Notes: generated by a model from the letters alone, not told the origin. A stretch of DNA of 64,000 nucleotides from Bacteroidota bacterium (GCA_023426145.1 JAFABG010000030.1:1-64000); one strand, 5' to 3'; counted from the first letter of the stretch, positions 19,348 to 28,026 are shown. Numbers and translations: made by a program.

Positions 19348-19420
19348 GATTCGCTAGCTCAGCAGGTAGAGCACAACACTTTTAATGTTGGGGTCCTGGG
19401 TTCGAGCCCCAGGCGGATCA
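19348..19420 (+). tRNA. tRNA-Lys (anticodon UUU)
   Basis: A 73-nt cloverleaf: acceptor GATTCGC pairs with GCGGATC (one G-U), the anticodon stem CAACA/TGTTG closes a CTTTTAA loop giving anticodon UUU, and the T arm is CTGGG-TTCGAGC-CCCAG with discriminator A. CCA is not encoded. The last 12 bases plus one following base form the attachment core of the adjacent integrated element; the gene stays intact after integration. Confidence 0.97.
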
Positions 19421-19421
19421 C
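19409..19421 (+). repeat. attL core (13-bp direct repeat)
   Basis: CCAGGCGGATCAC spans the 3' end of tRNA-Lys plus one base. The identical sequence recurs at 25470-25482. Integration at a tRNA 3' end by a tyrosine recombinase normally leaves such a repeat. Confidence 0.9.
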
Positions 19422-19424
19422 TTG

Positions 19425-19454
19425 GAAAAAGGAGTTCATTTGAACTCCTTTTTC
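19425..19454. terminator. Intrinsic terminator just inside attL
   Basis: A 14-bp perfect stem (GAAAAAGGAGTTCA, 19425-19438, with 19441-19454) and a 2-nt loop carry a T-run in the right arm. It lies only 4 bp after attL and ends tRNA-Lys transcription, so the element supplies its own terminator in place of the host one now displaced to 25505-25539. Confidence 0.8.
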
Positions 19455-19587
19455 ATTATCTATCAAACGGCTACTAATACTCAATTAGTTAAGTTCTTTT
19501 CTGAGCGAAAACATAGTCGTAACACCATTAAAAAAAACGGAAAGAAGCGACACAAGTGGACATCAAAAGTCCCTTTTAGACAGGTTT

Positions 19588-19630
19588 TGTGTTACCTGTA
19601 CTGTGTTACCATTTCCACAATTGTGTTACT
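19588..19630 (+). repeat. Left arm-type integrase sites (three TGTGTTAC repeats)
   Basis: TGTGTTACC occurs at 19588-19596 and 19602-19610, and TGTGTTACT at 19622-19630, all in the same orientation just before the integrase start at 19634. Two further copies lie at the right end. This placement fits the arm sites bound by the N-terminal domain of a lambda-type integrase and possible autoregulation of int. Confidence 0.65.
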
Positions 19631-19633
19631 AAT

Positions 19634-20809
19634 ATGGAAAAGAAAGTACGATTACTCTTCAATCGGAAGAGAAGAGCTACAGAAACCGCTGTAGATGCCA
19701 TTGAGATTGTAGTTACCTTGCAACGAGAACGCTGCTACTTCTATACAGGAATTAGCGTAGCCATTAACCAATGGGAAGATGGAAAGGTAGTAAACCATCC
19801 CGAAGCAAGCCTATTCAATCACCAAATTTCAGAGAAGTTTACCGAGCTATCTCATATCTTAATTGCCATGAAGGTCAATAAAGATGAACTGACCATTGCT
19901 CAATTCAAAACCTATATCGGTGCCGAAGGAGGCAACCGCCGTAACTTTATGGCATGGCTGCGTGAACGTATCGAAAACAAAAGTTTGGGCGAAGGTACAC
20001 GAGCAGGGCACCGAACCACCTATCATGCGTTAGAACGTTTTGGCAAGTTCAAGACCTTTGATGATGTTACCCTGCAACATATCAATCAATTCGACCTCTT
20101 TATACGAGAAGAAAAGACCTATACTGCTACAGGTAATCCCATCACCCGAAGCGATGCAGCTATTCACAACTACCACAAGCGTTTCAAACCCTATGTAACC
20201 GAAGCATTCAATATCGGTTTGATTAAGGAGAATCCTTACACACGCTTCAAAGATAAACGAGGCGAGAAGAACGAGCGTCCTCACTTAACCAAAGCGCAAG
20301 TGGAACAGCTTGTAGGGATGAGAGAGACCAGCAAGAATGAGCAGCTGAACAAGTATATTGATTTCTTCCTCTTTCAAACCTTTACGGGAATGGCTTATAT
20401 TGATGCCAAAACGTTTGACTACAAACAGCACGTGGTTGCTATAGAGGGCAAAGACTATATTGATGGCAGACGAATAAAAACCGACAACGTTTTTATTGCC
20501 CCTATCCTCCCTATTACGCAAAAGATATTGGAACGGAATAACTTTGAAATGAAGATACCCTCTAACCAAAAGTACAATCAATTTCTAAAAGGTATAGGTT
20601 TAGCCTTGGGATGCAGTTTTCCATTAACCACTCACATTGCCCGACACACTTTTGCTTGCACAGTTATGTTGGGGCAAGGAATACCGAAAGAGGTATTACA
20701 AGTAATGATGGGGCACTCTTCTATCAAGACTACCGAAATATATGCAAAGATGCCTATGACCTTTGTTTCTCAAAAACTAGATAGGCAGGTGTTCAATATC
20801 TGGAAGTAA
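19634..20809 (+). CDS. Tyrosine recombinase / integrase of the tRNA-Lys element
   Basis: The protein has 391 residues from 19634 (MEKKVRLLF); an earlier in-frame ATG at 19589 would run through the arm-type repeats and is less likely. It has an N-terminal arm-binding-like region, a SAM-like core-binding domain (about 105-200) and a catalytic domain. Catalytic residues visible are H334-x2-R337 (HIARHTFAC), H361 (GHSSIKTTEIY) and the nucleophile Tyr370. The first catalytic Arg is Ala254 (TGMAYIDA), a substitution common in Bacteroidetes integrases of the IntDOT-like lineage. It should catalyse integration and excision between the 13-bp cores. Confidence 0.92.
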   Translation: MEKKVRLLFNRKRRATETAVDAIEIVVTLQRERCYFYTGISVAINQWEDGKVVNHPEASLFNHQISEKFTELSHILIAMKVNKDELTIAQFKTYIGAEGGNRRNFMAWLRERIENKSLGEGTRAGHRTTYHALERFGKFKTFDDVTLQHINQFDLFIREEKTYTATGNPITRSDAAIHNYHKRFKPYVTEAFNIGLIKENPYTRFKDKRGEKNERPHLTKAQVEQLVGMRETSKNEQLNKYIDFFLFQTFTGMAYIDAKTFDYKQHVVAIEGKDYIDGRRIKTDNVFIAPILPITQKILERNNFEMKIPSNQKYNQFLKGIGLALGCSFPLTTHIARHTFACTVMLGQGIPKEVLQVMMGHSSIKTTEIYAKMPMTFVSQKLDRQVFNIWK

Positions 20810-20825
20810 ATCATATCTTAATGGT

Positions 20826-20866
20826 TAAAGCCACATCTATCACAACAACGTGAAGATGTGGCTTTA
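20826..20866. terminator. Intrinsic terminator after the integrase gene
   Basis: A 13-bp perfect stem (TAAAGCCACATCT, 20826-20838, with 20854-20866) has a 15-nt loop and a T-rich stretch after it. It lies 17 bp past the integrase stop codon. Confidence 0.75.
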
Positions 20867-21200
20867 CTATTTTATGCATCAGCGCAAGGCTTGCCGTTCT
20901 GTTCAGTAGATATACGAAAGGGGTAGCCTAATACCCGTTGCTGGCAGAGCCACAACAGAGAGCACCCACCACAAATCAGCAAGCTTTATTCAGTAGAGGG
21001 CAAAAAAGAAAGATAGGGAAAGGAGATTCTGCTGGTGAATCTTCTCTTTCCCTACCTTCTGTTTGGTTGTTGTTTTGATTGGTAATTCTCGGCTCTTACG
21101 CTTCTAACGGATATAAAATAGGAGTAGATATTAAGTAATTGCTTAGGTTAGATTTGATGAAATAGACAGAGAACAAGCGTGAATGCGTGAGGTAGAACAA
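20867..21200. other. Non-coding interval between convergent integrase and VapE genes
   Basis: No credible gene is present. A second hairpin at 21014-21054 (TAGGGAAAG paired with CTTTCCCTA, with a small bulge further in) may terminate the leftward VapE operon. The rest shows no recognisable structure. Confidence 0.5.
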
Positions 21201-22652
21201 TTAGAAAGGTAGTTCATTCTCTATAAATTGTTCTCTATTCCCTACCATTAAATCTATAGCTTGTGATACATTCTCGTTATCATCAGCAGACACTACAACT
21301 CTTTCATAAAAGACACGGCAACGGCCATCAAGCAGATGCGTTACGGGCAGCCTTCTCCAATCGCTCATATTGGCAATCAATTTAGAGGCCCGTTGGCTGG
21401 TTCGTATATATTGTGGATTGCTAAGCTCAATTCCCATATACTCCGTTACGAATTCATAGATGGTGGTTTGTGCAAAATAGGCATCATCACTTTCAGAAAT
21501 AAGATGTTCGGCATACCAACGTTGTTTGGCTGCTGCTGACAGAGCGTACCAACAACGACGCTCCATAGCATTCAGCTTCGTCCAATTACACGGACGCTTC
21601 GTAGATAGATATTGACGCAGCTCACTTTCTATGGGATCCTCTAAGTTATGTACCTTCTGCACCTCTTCCATTTCTATGGTAATATCCTTAATCCACTCAT
21701 ACACCTCCACTAACTTGTTCTTGTAATAATGAACAGCTTCTGCCCAAAGCATATCTCTATTTTGGCTTAGCAGATTGTTGCGTTGCTGCACATCTTTACG
21801 AGTGGCCCTACTTACAATTGGCCAAAATCGTCTATTGCCCGTTGTATCAGACAAGCACAGATTCTCATTTGTGGTACCAATGAATAGGCACTGTCTTGGA
21901 ACAGTTATATTATTTCTTCCATAAGGTGGTCTGTAGGTATCAGCAGGACTTGATACAAACTTCTTTACTGCGCTCGACTCCTTCTTAGAGAAAGAGTCCA
22001 TTTCAGCTATTTCTACTATCCAAGCACCATGCAAAGCCATATAGCCATCTTTAGCACCCACATCTATTTCTGAATCATTAAGCCACTCTCCAGCAAGTAT
22101 TCTTGGCAATGAACTTTTACCGCTACCTTGTTCACCTATGAGAATAGGCATAAACTGACAGTCGCAACCAGGCTCATAGATACGTTGTACCGCTTTTACC
22201 ATCATACATACCGACACCTTTCTGTTTAACTCGGTATCATCAGTAACTAGAGATTCTTTCAGCATACTTGGAAGTCTTTCCTCTCCATCCCATTTAAGCG
22301 ATTCCAAATAGTACTTTACGGGATGGAATTCATGTGCATGTGCAACGATGAGCAATGCATCAAGTATTTTATCTCGTTGAAACCCAGCCTTACGATAGAT
22401 TTCGAGGTAACACCTTAATTCTGCGGTATCATAATCCGTCCAATTACCACTAATACCCCAAGGCAACCCGAACTTCTGAATAGTCTCAGTGAAACAGTTG
22501 TACCGAATCTTTCCACTCAATTGAGTATCATTTTGTAGGATGGTGCATATATTACTTTCTGAACCATCTACAATGACCTTGTCATTCTTTAGCGTTTTGC
22601 TTAGCTTATCTCGCCAATTGTTGTATTTCAAACTCTCCATTGGGTTACTCAT
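21201..22652 (-). CDS. VapE-like P-loop NTPase (virulence-associated E family)
   Basis: This 483-residue protein has Walker A GEQGSGKS (about residues 173-180), a Walker B-like AWIVEIAEMDSFSKKE, and the sensor region PRQCLFIGTTNENLCLSDTTGNRRFWPI that is diagnostic of VapE/VirE proteins. In phage satellites and related elements this family acts with primase-like functions in element replication. An N-terminal primase catalytic domain is not evident in this short version. It overlaps the upstream HTH gene by the ATGA of stop and start, so the two are translationally coupled. It is probably the replication protein of the excised element. Confidence 0.88.
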   Translation of the reverse strand: MSNPMESLKYNNWRDKLSKTLKNDKVIVDGSESNICTILQNDTQLSGKIRYNCFTETIQKFGLPWGISGNWTDYDTAELRCYLEIYRKAGFQRDKILDALLIVAHAHEFHPVKYYLESLKWDGEERLPSMLKESLVTDDTELNRKVSVCMMVKAVQRIYEPGCDCQFMPILIGEQGSGKSSLPRILAGEWLNDSEIDVGAKDGYMALHGAWIVEIAEMDSFSKKESSAVKKFVSSPADTYRPPYGRNNITVPRQCLFIGTTNENLCLSDTTGNRRFWPIVSRATRKDVQQRNNLLSQNRDMLWAEAVHYYKNKLVEVYEWIKDITIEMEEVQKVHNLEDPIESELRQYLSTKRPCNWTKLNAMERRCWYALSAAAKQRWYAEHLISESDDAYFAQTTIYEFVTEYMGIELSNPQYIRTSQRASKLIANMSDWRRLPVTHLLDGRCRVFYERVVVSADDNENVSQAIDLMVGNREQFIENELPF

Positions 22653-22891
22653 TGACTATGCTGGTTACTATTTCTACCCAATAATGCTGCATCCACCTCT
22701 ATTTTACTAAAATAGAGATGCTTTGCATTGCGATGATAAGGGAGTTGTTTGCGCTGACAACGTTTTCTTACAGCGGCAATTGAGAGGCCAAGATATTTAG
22801 CTACCTGTTCTACGTTCATTACTATATCTGCGTGTTGTGATATTCTCTGTACTACTTCGTCTACAACTTTTATGTAGGTTTCTTTTTTCAT
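22649..22891 (-). CDS. Small helix-turn-helix DNA-binding protein (excisionase-like)
   Basis: The 80-residue protein carries a MerR/excisionase-type HTH: VEQVAKYLGLSIAAVRKRCQ followed by the wing LPYHRNAKHLYFSKIEVDAAL. Such proteins in integrative elements act as recombination directionality factors or repressors. It is first in a two-gene leftward operon with the VapE gene (ATGA overlap) and has a -7 element upstream at 22953-22960. Whether it is an excisionase or a regulator cannot be decided from sequence. Confidence 0.8.
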   Translation of the reverse strand: MKKETYIKVVDEVVQRISQHADIVMNVEQVAKYLGLSIAAVRKRCQRKQLPYHRNAKHLYFSKIEVDAALLGRNSNQHSQ

Positions 22892-23201
22892 ATTTACGTG
22901 TTTGTGTTAATACTAAGGTTCTTGTGGTGGCGCCAACCATTTGAACACGACGCAAATGTACAGGGGGATACAGTAGAGGAAAGAATAGAACTCTTATTAG
23001 GGCTTGATATTTAACGGGATTTTAGAGAAATAGGATAATCAAACTCAAAAATCATACTCAAGGTAGACTCTTAAGTATAAAATGCAGACATGAATCTGAA
23101 TAAAAACAGAGTGATATTCTCGTCGATTGCATTCTTTTTGTTACTTTTGTAGGAAGCAGATTTTTAACCATTTATTAGTCTAATCAATAAAATAAAGCAG
23201 T
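22892..23201. promoter_or_regulatory. Divergent control region of the element
   Basis: This 310-bp interval separates the leftward HTH-vapE operon from the rightward cargo. It holds a minus-strand -7 TACATTTG (22953-22960) and a plus-strand -7 TACTTTTG (23142-23149, 53 bp before the HNH gene). No ORF or strong palindrome is visible. The HTH protein is a natural candidate to bind here. Confidence 0.55.
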
Positions 23202-23699
23202 ATGATGACGGATTTAGAACAACAATACTTAAATCTTGCTGTAATAGAGCAGAAAAAGTACAAAGAAATCAGTGAGATTCTTGGGATTAGTATGAGCGAG
23301 GTATCAAAGTATTGGGAGCAGCTGAAAACTCAAAGAGAACAACTCTCAACGATAAGAAAGATATGGAAATCCAAGTATGATAATCCTAAAACAACTGAAA
23401 CCTTTTGGGAGTTTAAAGAATGGTTCGATACTGTCGAAAAAAAATGTTTTTACTGTGGCATCACGGAAAATCAAATAGATGAATTGTTTGTAAAAGACAA
23501 TAAGCTCACTAAACGTAATCGTGGAAGAAAACTGGAAATAGAACGATTATCTCCCAATGAGCCATACTCAAAAACGGATAATCTTGTATTATCATGCTAT
23601 TGGTGTAATAACGCAAAAACTGATACCTTCACAGCAGAAGAGTTTAAGGAAGTAGGAACAGTAATCGGAAAGATTTGGAATAAGAGGTTATCAGAATAA
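23202..23699 (+). CDS. HNH-type endonuclease-like protein with N-terminal HTH
   Basis: This 165-residue protein has an N-terminal sigma-region-4-like helix-turn-helix (YKEISEILGISMSEVSKYW, about 20-38) and a C-terminal zinc-bound HNH-like fold: C82-x2-C85 (CFYCG), the LEIERLSPNEPYSKTDNLVL hairpin (111-130) and C132-x2-C135 (CYWCNNAKTDTF). The usual D/E-H catalytic pair is replaced by EIER, so nuclease activity is uncertain, though the paired CxxC and N-x-x-x-D/T pattern are typical. It is the first cargo gene of the element. It may act in element DNA processing or in defence. Confidence 0.75.
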   Translation: MMTDLEQQYLNLAVIEQKKYKEISEILGISMSEVSKYWEQLKTQREQLSTIRKIWKSKYDNPKTTETFWEFKEWFDTVEKKCFYCGITENQIDELFVKDNKLTKRNRGRKLEIERLSPNEPYSKTDNLVLSCYWCNNAKTDTFTAEEFKEVGTVIGKIWNKRLSE

Positions 23700-23756
23700 C
23701 CGCAAAACAATGAGAGCTAAGAATATAGTCTGTTAATGATTTAATACGTTATAATA

Positions 23757-24101
23757 ATGCTACGATTTATAAAAATGGCCCTAGTAATTTCAATTAGTGT
23801 TTTACTCTTTTCATGCAATTCAAAGCCGAATATCGAAGGCGATTTCATTAAGGTAAAAGAAAACGAACGAGGAACTGCCCTAAATGTATTTAATAAGGGA
23901 TTAGTGGATAAGATGAGTTTCGGAGAGAAAATCTGTCGATTTTCTTATTTTGGGATTACAATGAGTGGGGAATACACCATAGATAAAAATTATGTCTATA
24001 TAAACGTAGGTGGTGAGTTAGGTACATTATCTATGGAAATAATTGACGAACAGACTTTAGAAGGAGAAGGATGGGCTTCTGGAACTTTTAAAAAGAAATA
24101 A
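23757..24101 (+). CDS. Small lipoprotein of unknown function (element cargo)
   Basis: The 114-residue product has a signal peptide with lipobox LLFSC, leaving a mature part of about 93 residues with alternating beta-strand character (GEYTIDKNYVYINVGG, LSMEIIDEQTLEGEGWASGTF). The pattern resembles small lipocalin-like lipoproteins, but I cannot name a family. It lies 57 bp after the HNH gene and 94 bp before the deiminase gene, on the same strand. Confidence 0.65.
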   Translation: MLRFIKMALVISISVLLFSCNSKPNIEGDFIKVKENERGTALNVFNKGLVDKMSFGEKICRFSYFGITMSGEYTIDKNYVYINVGGELGTLSMEIIDEQTLEGEGWASGTFKKK

Positions 24102-24195
24102 ACCTTCAAGAAGATATTATAAGGTCTTGGTATTTAAATTCTCCACCTTGGATTCTAGCTTTAAATGAAACTAAAAAACCATATAAACAAATAAT

Positions 24196-25230
24196 ATGAT
24201 TTGCGATAAAGACACCAATTTAGTATATCTATCTCCTTGGCTAAAAGACAGTTTTCCTGATTTCTTTAAAAGGTTTACTACTTTATTAGACGAACATGCT
24301 ATTTCATATATATTGTTACCCGAAACAAATGATTTATGGTGTAGAGACTACATGCCTATTCAGATTGAGGATAATTCTTTCATTCAGTATCAGTATATGC
24401 CTGATTACCTTCTGAAAAAAGAAACAGATACAAAGTATATAACAGTTCCACAAAAGGTTTGCGATGCTTTAGGCTATAAGTACATAACTACAGATATAGT
24501 ACTTGATGGTGGTAATATTGTAAAGGCAGGCAATTGTGTTATCATGACTAACAAAATATTCTCCGAAAATCCCGAGTATAATCCAAAGGAACTAGTTTCA
24601 GAGCTTGAAGCATTATTCAAAGCTGAAATCGTATTGCTTCCATGGGATAGAGAAGAGGAATATGGACATAGTGATGGTATAGTAAAGTATATTGATAATG
24701 ATACTATATTGATGACTAACTACTACGATTATGATAAAGAAATAGCCGAAGAGACTGAATGTCGTTTGCGTGAAAAGTTCAACATAGTGAAACTACAGTA
24801 TGACGTAGCAAAACCCGACAAAAGAAATTGGTGCTATATCAATTATTTGGAAGTTGGCGATACCATAATATTACCTGCACTACAAATAGAAGAAGATATC
24901 CAAGCTTTTAAGCAAATAAAGACGTTGTTTCCAACGAAGAAGATTCTACAAATAGAAGCATCTGAAGTTGTAGCTAAGGGAGGAGCACTTAATTGTATTA
25001 CTTGGGGTTGCAGAAACTATAAAAGTACGTTGGGGGCAAACAAGAAACGATTCACCAAATTATTGAATCGTTTCAATTCCGAAGACGAAATAAATTGTTT
25101 GCACGGAAAGAATCCTAGCCTTCCTTATTCCGAAGAAGAGATTCTTTTTATGGCAAAACAAGACCTTTGTAGGTTTGCAAATAAATTCCCTGGAATTGCA
25201 GAGTATTACATGAAATGCTTGGATGATTGA
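24196..25230 (+). CDS. Agmatine deiminase / peptidyl-arginine deiminase family protein
   Basis: This 344-residue protein has the guanidino-group-modifying fold of the PAD_porph family. The catalytic landmarks are in order: LWCRDYMP (Arg50-Asp51), LDGGNIV (103-109), GHSDG (His158, Asp160) and the nucleophile Cys267 in GGALNCITW. Canonical agmatine deiminases (about 365 residues) convert agmatine to N-carbamoylputrescine. The short N-terminus and WCRD in place of the usual W-x-RD spacing suggest a divergent member whose substrate could be agmatine, arginine or a modified guanidine. It has no signal peptide and is the last gene before attR, hence cargo. Confidence 0.85.
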   Translation: MICDKDTNLVYLSPWLKDSFPDFFKRFTTLLDEHAISYILLPETNDLWCRDYMPIQIEDNSFIQYQYMPDYLLKKETDTKYITVPQKVCDALGYKYITTDIVLDGGNIVKAGNCVIMTNKIFSENPEYNPKELVSELEALFKAEIVLLPWDREEEYGHSDGIVKYIDNDTILMTNYYDYDKEIAEETECRLREKFNIVKLQYDVAKPDKRNWCYINYLEVGDTIILPALQIEEDIQAFKQIKTLFPTKKILQIEASEVVAKGGALNCITWGCRNYKSTLGANKKRFTKLLNRFNSEDEINCLHGKNPSLPYSEEEILFMAKQDLCRFANKFPGIAEYYMKCLDD

Positions 25231-25303
25231 AATGTAAGTACCTCTAATCTCAATTAACAAGTTATTGATACAGCACTTTATTGATTAGAAGAAAACAATT
25301 CCC

Positions 25304-25311
25304 TATCTTTG
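25304..25311 (+). promoter_or_regulatory. Outward -7 promoter element near attR
   Basis: TATCTTTG on the plus strand is followed by GCC and no ORF. A transcript starting near 25318 would cross attR and end at the terminator at 25505-25539, giving an RNA of about 220 nt. In the excised circle it would point towards the integrase gene, but the terminator at 19425-19454 lies between. Confidence 0.45.
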
Positions 25312-25352
25312 CCAAGTGAACCCACAAGGGCACTCACTAGAGATAAATAACA

Positions 25353-25374
25353 TGTGTTACCAAACTGTGTTACC
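25353..25374 (+). repeat. Right arm-type integrase sites (two TGTGTTACC repeats)
   Basis: Exact copies lie at 25353-25361 and 25366-25374, in the same orientation as those near attL. They are spaced 13 bp apart and lie about 100 bp inside attR. Confidence 0.65.
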
Positions 25375-25469
25375 AACTCAAAACGAACTTTGAAACTGAA
25401 TTAGGAACTACTTGATACTAAAAGAGTAACGCAGGTATAAGCCTTGAAATAACGGGCTAAAAATAGATA

Positions 25470-25482
25470 CCAGGCGGATCAC
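25470..25482 (+). repeat. attR core (13-bp direct repeat)
   Basis: CCAGGCGGATCAC is identical to 19409-19421. The host sequence resumes after it with the terminator that originally followed tRNA-Lys. Confidence 0.9.
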
Positions 25483-25504
25483 AAAAAGTAAAAAGAAAAT
25501 GTCT

Positions 25505-25539
25505 AAAAAGGCTTCCTAATAATTTTAGGTAGCCTTTTT
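25505..25539. terminator. Bidirectional terminator, the displaced host tRNA-Lys terminator
   Basis: A 14-bp stem with one mismatch (25505-25518 with 25526-25539) and a 7-nt loop is flanked by A and T runs. It can end plus-strand read-through across attR and the minus-strand barrel gene at 25573. Confidence 0.8.
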
Positions 25540-25572
25540 TTATACAGATCTACCACTCTTTATTAGCAAGCA

Positions 25573-27936
25573 TTAATTCACCCCAGTTACCTGGTCAGTC
25601 GACTGCATGATCCTATCACGTTCAATATCCACTTTCTGCCCCGAACCAAAAGAATACGAGAGTCTGATACCAAACGAACGAGCTGTGATGAAATTGGTTT
25701 GTTTGATGCGCAAAGTGGGCTGACTTGTATTTTCAATACTCTTATGATATTTGCTGAAAGGAGAATTGACCATCATCGAAACATTCAATCGTCCTTTTAG
25801 GAAACTCTTGCTGGCATTGAAAGAATACATGATTAGTGTATTTTTATCTGTCCAGGGGTTAGGCAAACCATTATAAAATCCCCCATTGATTCCCAAGCGA
25901 TAATGCTTAGGCAATAAGAGATTGCATTCAGGAGAGAGATTGTAATACCAATCCTTCTGATTCAAGCCTATCCCATCAGCTGACAAATAACGAATCCCTG
26001 CATTCCCATTTACAGATAACATCAACCATTTTGTAGCATTCCATTTTGTATTCAGAATCAGACCAATCTGATTTCCCACGCCCATATTGCCATAAGTCGA
26101 CACTACCTTATTATTCCCATTAAGGTAGTTATAATTATGAATCATGTCCTGAACATTTAAATAAGACAAGCCCGAGAAAACAGAAAGGTTGTGCACCCCA
26201 TTAAAAATCCAATAAAGAGAAAGATCGTGCGTATATTGCGGTTTCAGATCCGGATTACCTTGACTCCTCGAAGCATCATTTGCAACGTTGACAAATGGAT
26301 TAAGCATCTGCACCGTTGGACGCGTGAGGCTCGTGGCATAATTAAAGTACAACGCATGCTTACTATTGAGCATCCAATAGATAGACGCCGAAGGCATAAC
26401 ATAAAGATGCTTGTTGCTGAAATCATTCTCGGGAGTTAGTGGCAACCCCATCCTGAAATAATCATGATTCAGTCGAACCCCACCTTCAATCATCGCATGC
26501 CCAATGCTAGTTGAATACGTCACGTTTCCCTCCGCAATATTATTATGGTAGTCCATAGACGAACGTTGCTCCTCATCTAGCAGATACACAGAACGAGTAT
26601 CCCCCAGCCGATACATCTCTTTTAGCGAAACTCTAATAGCCTGCTTAGGGTGAACCTGCCATAAATAAGACAACAACGCCGAGTGCTCACGCATACCTCC
26701 ATCCGTGTTTTGATAACTATCGATTGCCTCCGCATTCTCCGAAAAGCGATGTTGGCTAAAATGCCGCGTGTCGGGATTATAAGTGAAGTGGTAGCCAAGC
26801 GTAAACCTTTCCTTACTTTTGTCCGTGGCAAAATAATTGCGATATACCACATTGGCTTCAGCAGAGCCAGACGTGTATTTGCTACTATTATCAATAGATG
26901 ACTGGTCAGAGGCAAAACCATCCGAAACACTCCACTCTTTGGATACGATATCCGTTTTATTAATATTTCCATGTGCATCCGCATAAAGCGTATTCAGACT
27001 ATCAATCTGTCATTTGAACATAGCTCGTAGCGTATGCGTGTGCCAGTTACCATTCCCACGAATATGCGCCTCCCACTCTTTAGATGGATTACCTTCCGTT
27101 GCTGGCAAAGAATAAGCAAGAGTGGCAGGCTGATTCCGTTGTCCGTTCAGTCCGTAGTCGTAGGTAAGCGATGCATCTACATTTCCTTTCTTTATCATTC
27201 CAAGCAACGAGCCATTGGCAGCCGGTTGAGTATTTCCTCCCCCACCGATGTTCATCACATAGCCATCCGTCAAATCCTTCTTCAGTACAATATTTATGAT
27301 GTATTGGTTTGCTGTAGGCCCCATCTTGTTTGTGGGATGCGTGATCACTTCTACTTTTGAAATAGAAGATGCCGGTAGACTTTCCAAGAAAGCCTTTGGC
27401 GATGTTTGAGCCATTTCGTAAGGGCGGCCATTGAGGTAAAGGCTATACGAAGATGAGCCTTGCACGGTAATCTGTCCGTTCATATCCACATTTACGAGAG
27501 GGACGTAACTCAATGACTGCAATGTGTTTTCGCTCTGCGCTCTTTCGTTTTCCGACATTCGATAACTCAAACCTCCATCCGTAAGTGAAGTCAATCGTTC
27601 ATGCCCTACCACAGTAATTCCTTCAAGTTCTACCGCATGATAAGGTAGAGAAAGGGTGATGACATGATCAGTAGGAAATGAATCTAAACAAATACTATCC
27701 GATGTTACTCCCCAGATCTGCGCTTTAACTTTCAGGGGAAACTGACGTGGCGTAAAAGAAAACGCCCCTTCTTCGTTAGAGAAACAGCGATCTGTTGTAT
27801 CAGCATACGCTATAATAACAGAAGCGTATGGCACAATTTCTTGAGAAGTAGTATCTCTGATTACACCTGTTATGTTTTGAGCCTGAACGGTTAGGCCAAT
27901 GCACATGAGAAGCAAAAATAACATTTTATTCATCAT
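25573..27936 (-). pseudogene. Outer-membrane beta-barrel (TonB-receptor-like) gene split by one in-frame TGA
   Basis: Two open parts read in one frame: residues 1-308 (stop at 27010-27012) and a continuation that runs without another stop to 25573. Across the stop the reading is MFK-stop-QIDSLNTLY, with no frameshift or lost sequence. The N-terminal part has a signal peptide (MMNKMLFLLLMCIGLTVQAQ), a carboxypeptidase-like regulatory domain and a plug (LQSLSYVPLVNVDMNGQITV); the rest is a barrel of the outer-membrane protein beta-barrel family, about 785 residues in all. The stop is probably a TGG or CGA changed to TGA, or a sequencing error. The ATG at 27936 is preferred over 28026 because it starts at the signal peptide. 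Confidence 0.85.
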
Positions 27937-28026
27937 AGGATTTATTCTATCTATCCACTTCCGTAATATAGCAACAAGGACACAGTCAAAGAACGATACA
28001 AATATATGATTATTTCTTTCATACAC

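Larger units (their letters stand above)
19409..25482 (+). mobile_element. 6.06-kb integrative element in tRNA-Lys (satellite-like)
   Basis: The element is bounded by the 13-bp direct repeats at 19409-19421 and 25470-25482. It holds a tyrosine recombinase (19634-20809, +), a VapE-like NTPase and a small HTH gene (21201-22891, -) and a rightward cargo block (HNH protein, small lipoprotein, agmatine-deiminase-like enzyme; 23202-25230, +). There are no structural, conjugation or mobilisation genes. Integrase plus VapE/primase-like NTPase plus short cargo is the plan of phage satellites and small integrative elements. TGTGTTACC repeats at both ends are likely arm-type integrase sites. Confidence 0.85.

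Noticed and set aside
26622..26984. 120-residue minus-strand ORF within the barrel pseudogene
   Set aside because: It is out of frame with the barrel, which can be read continuously through the TGA.
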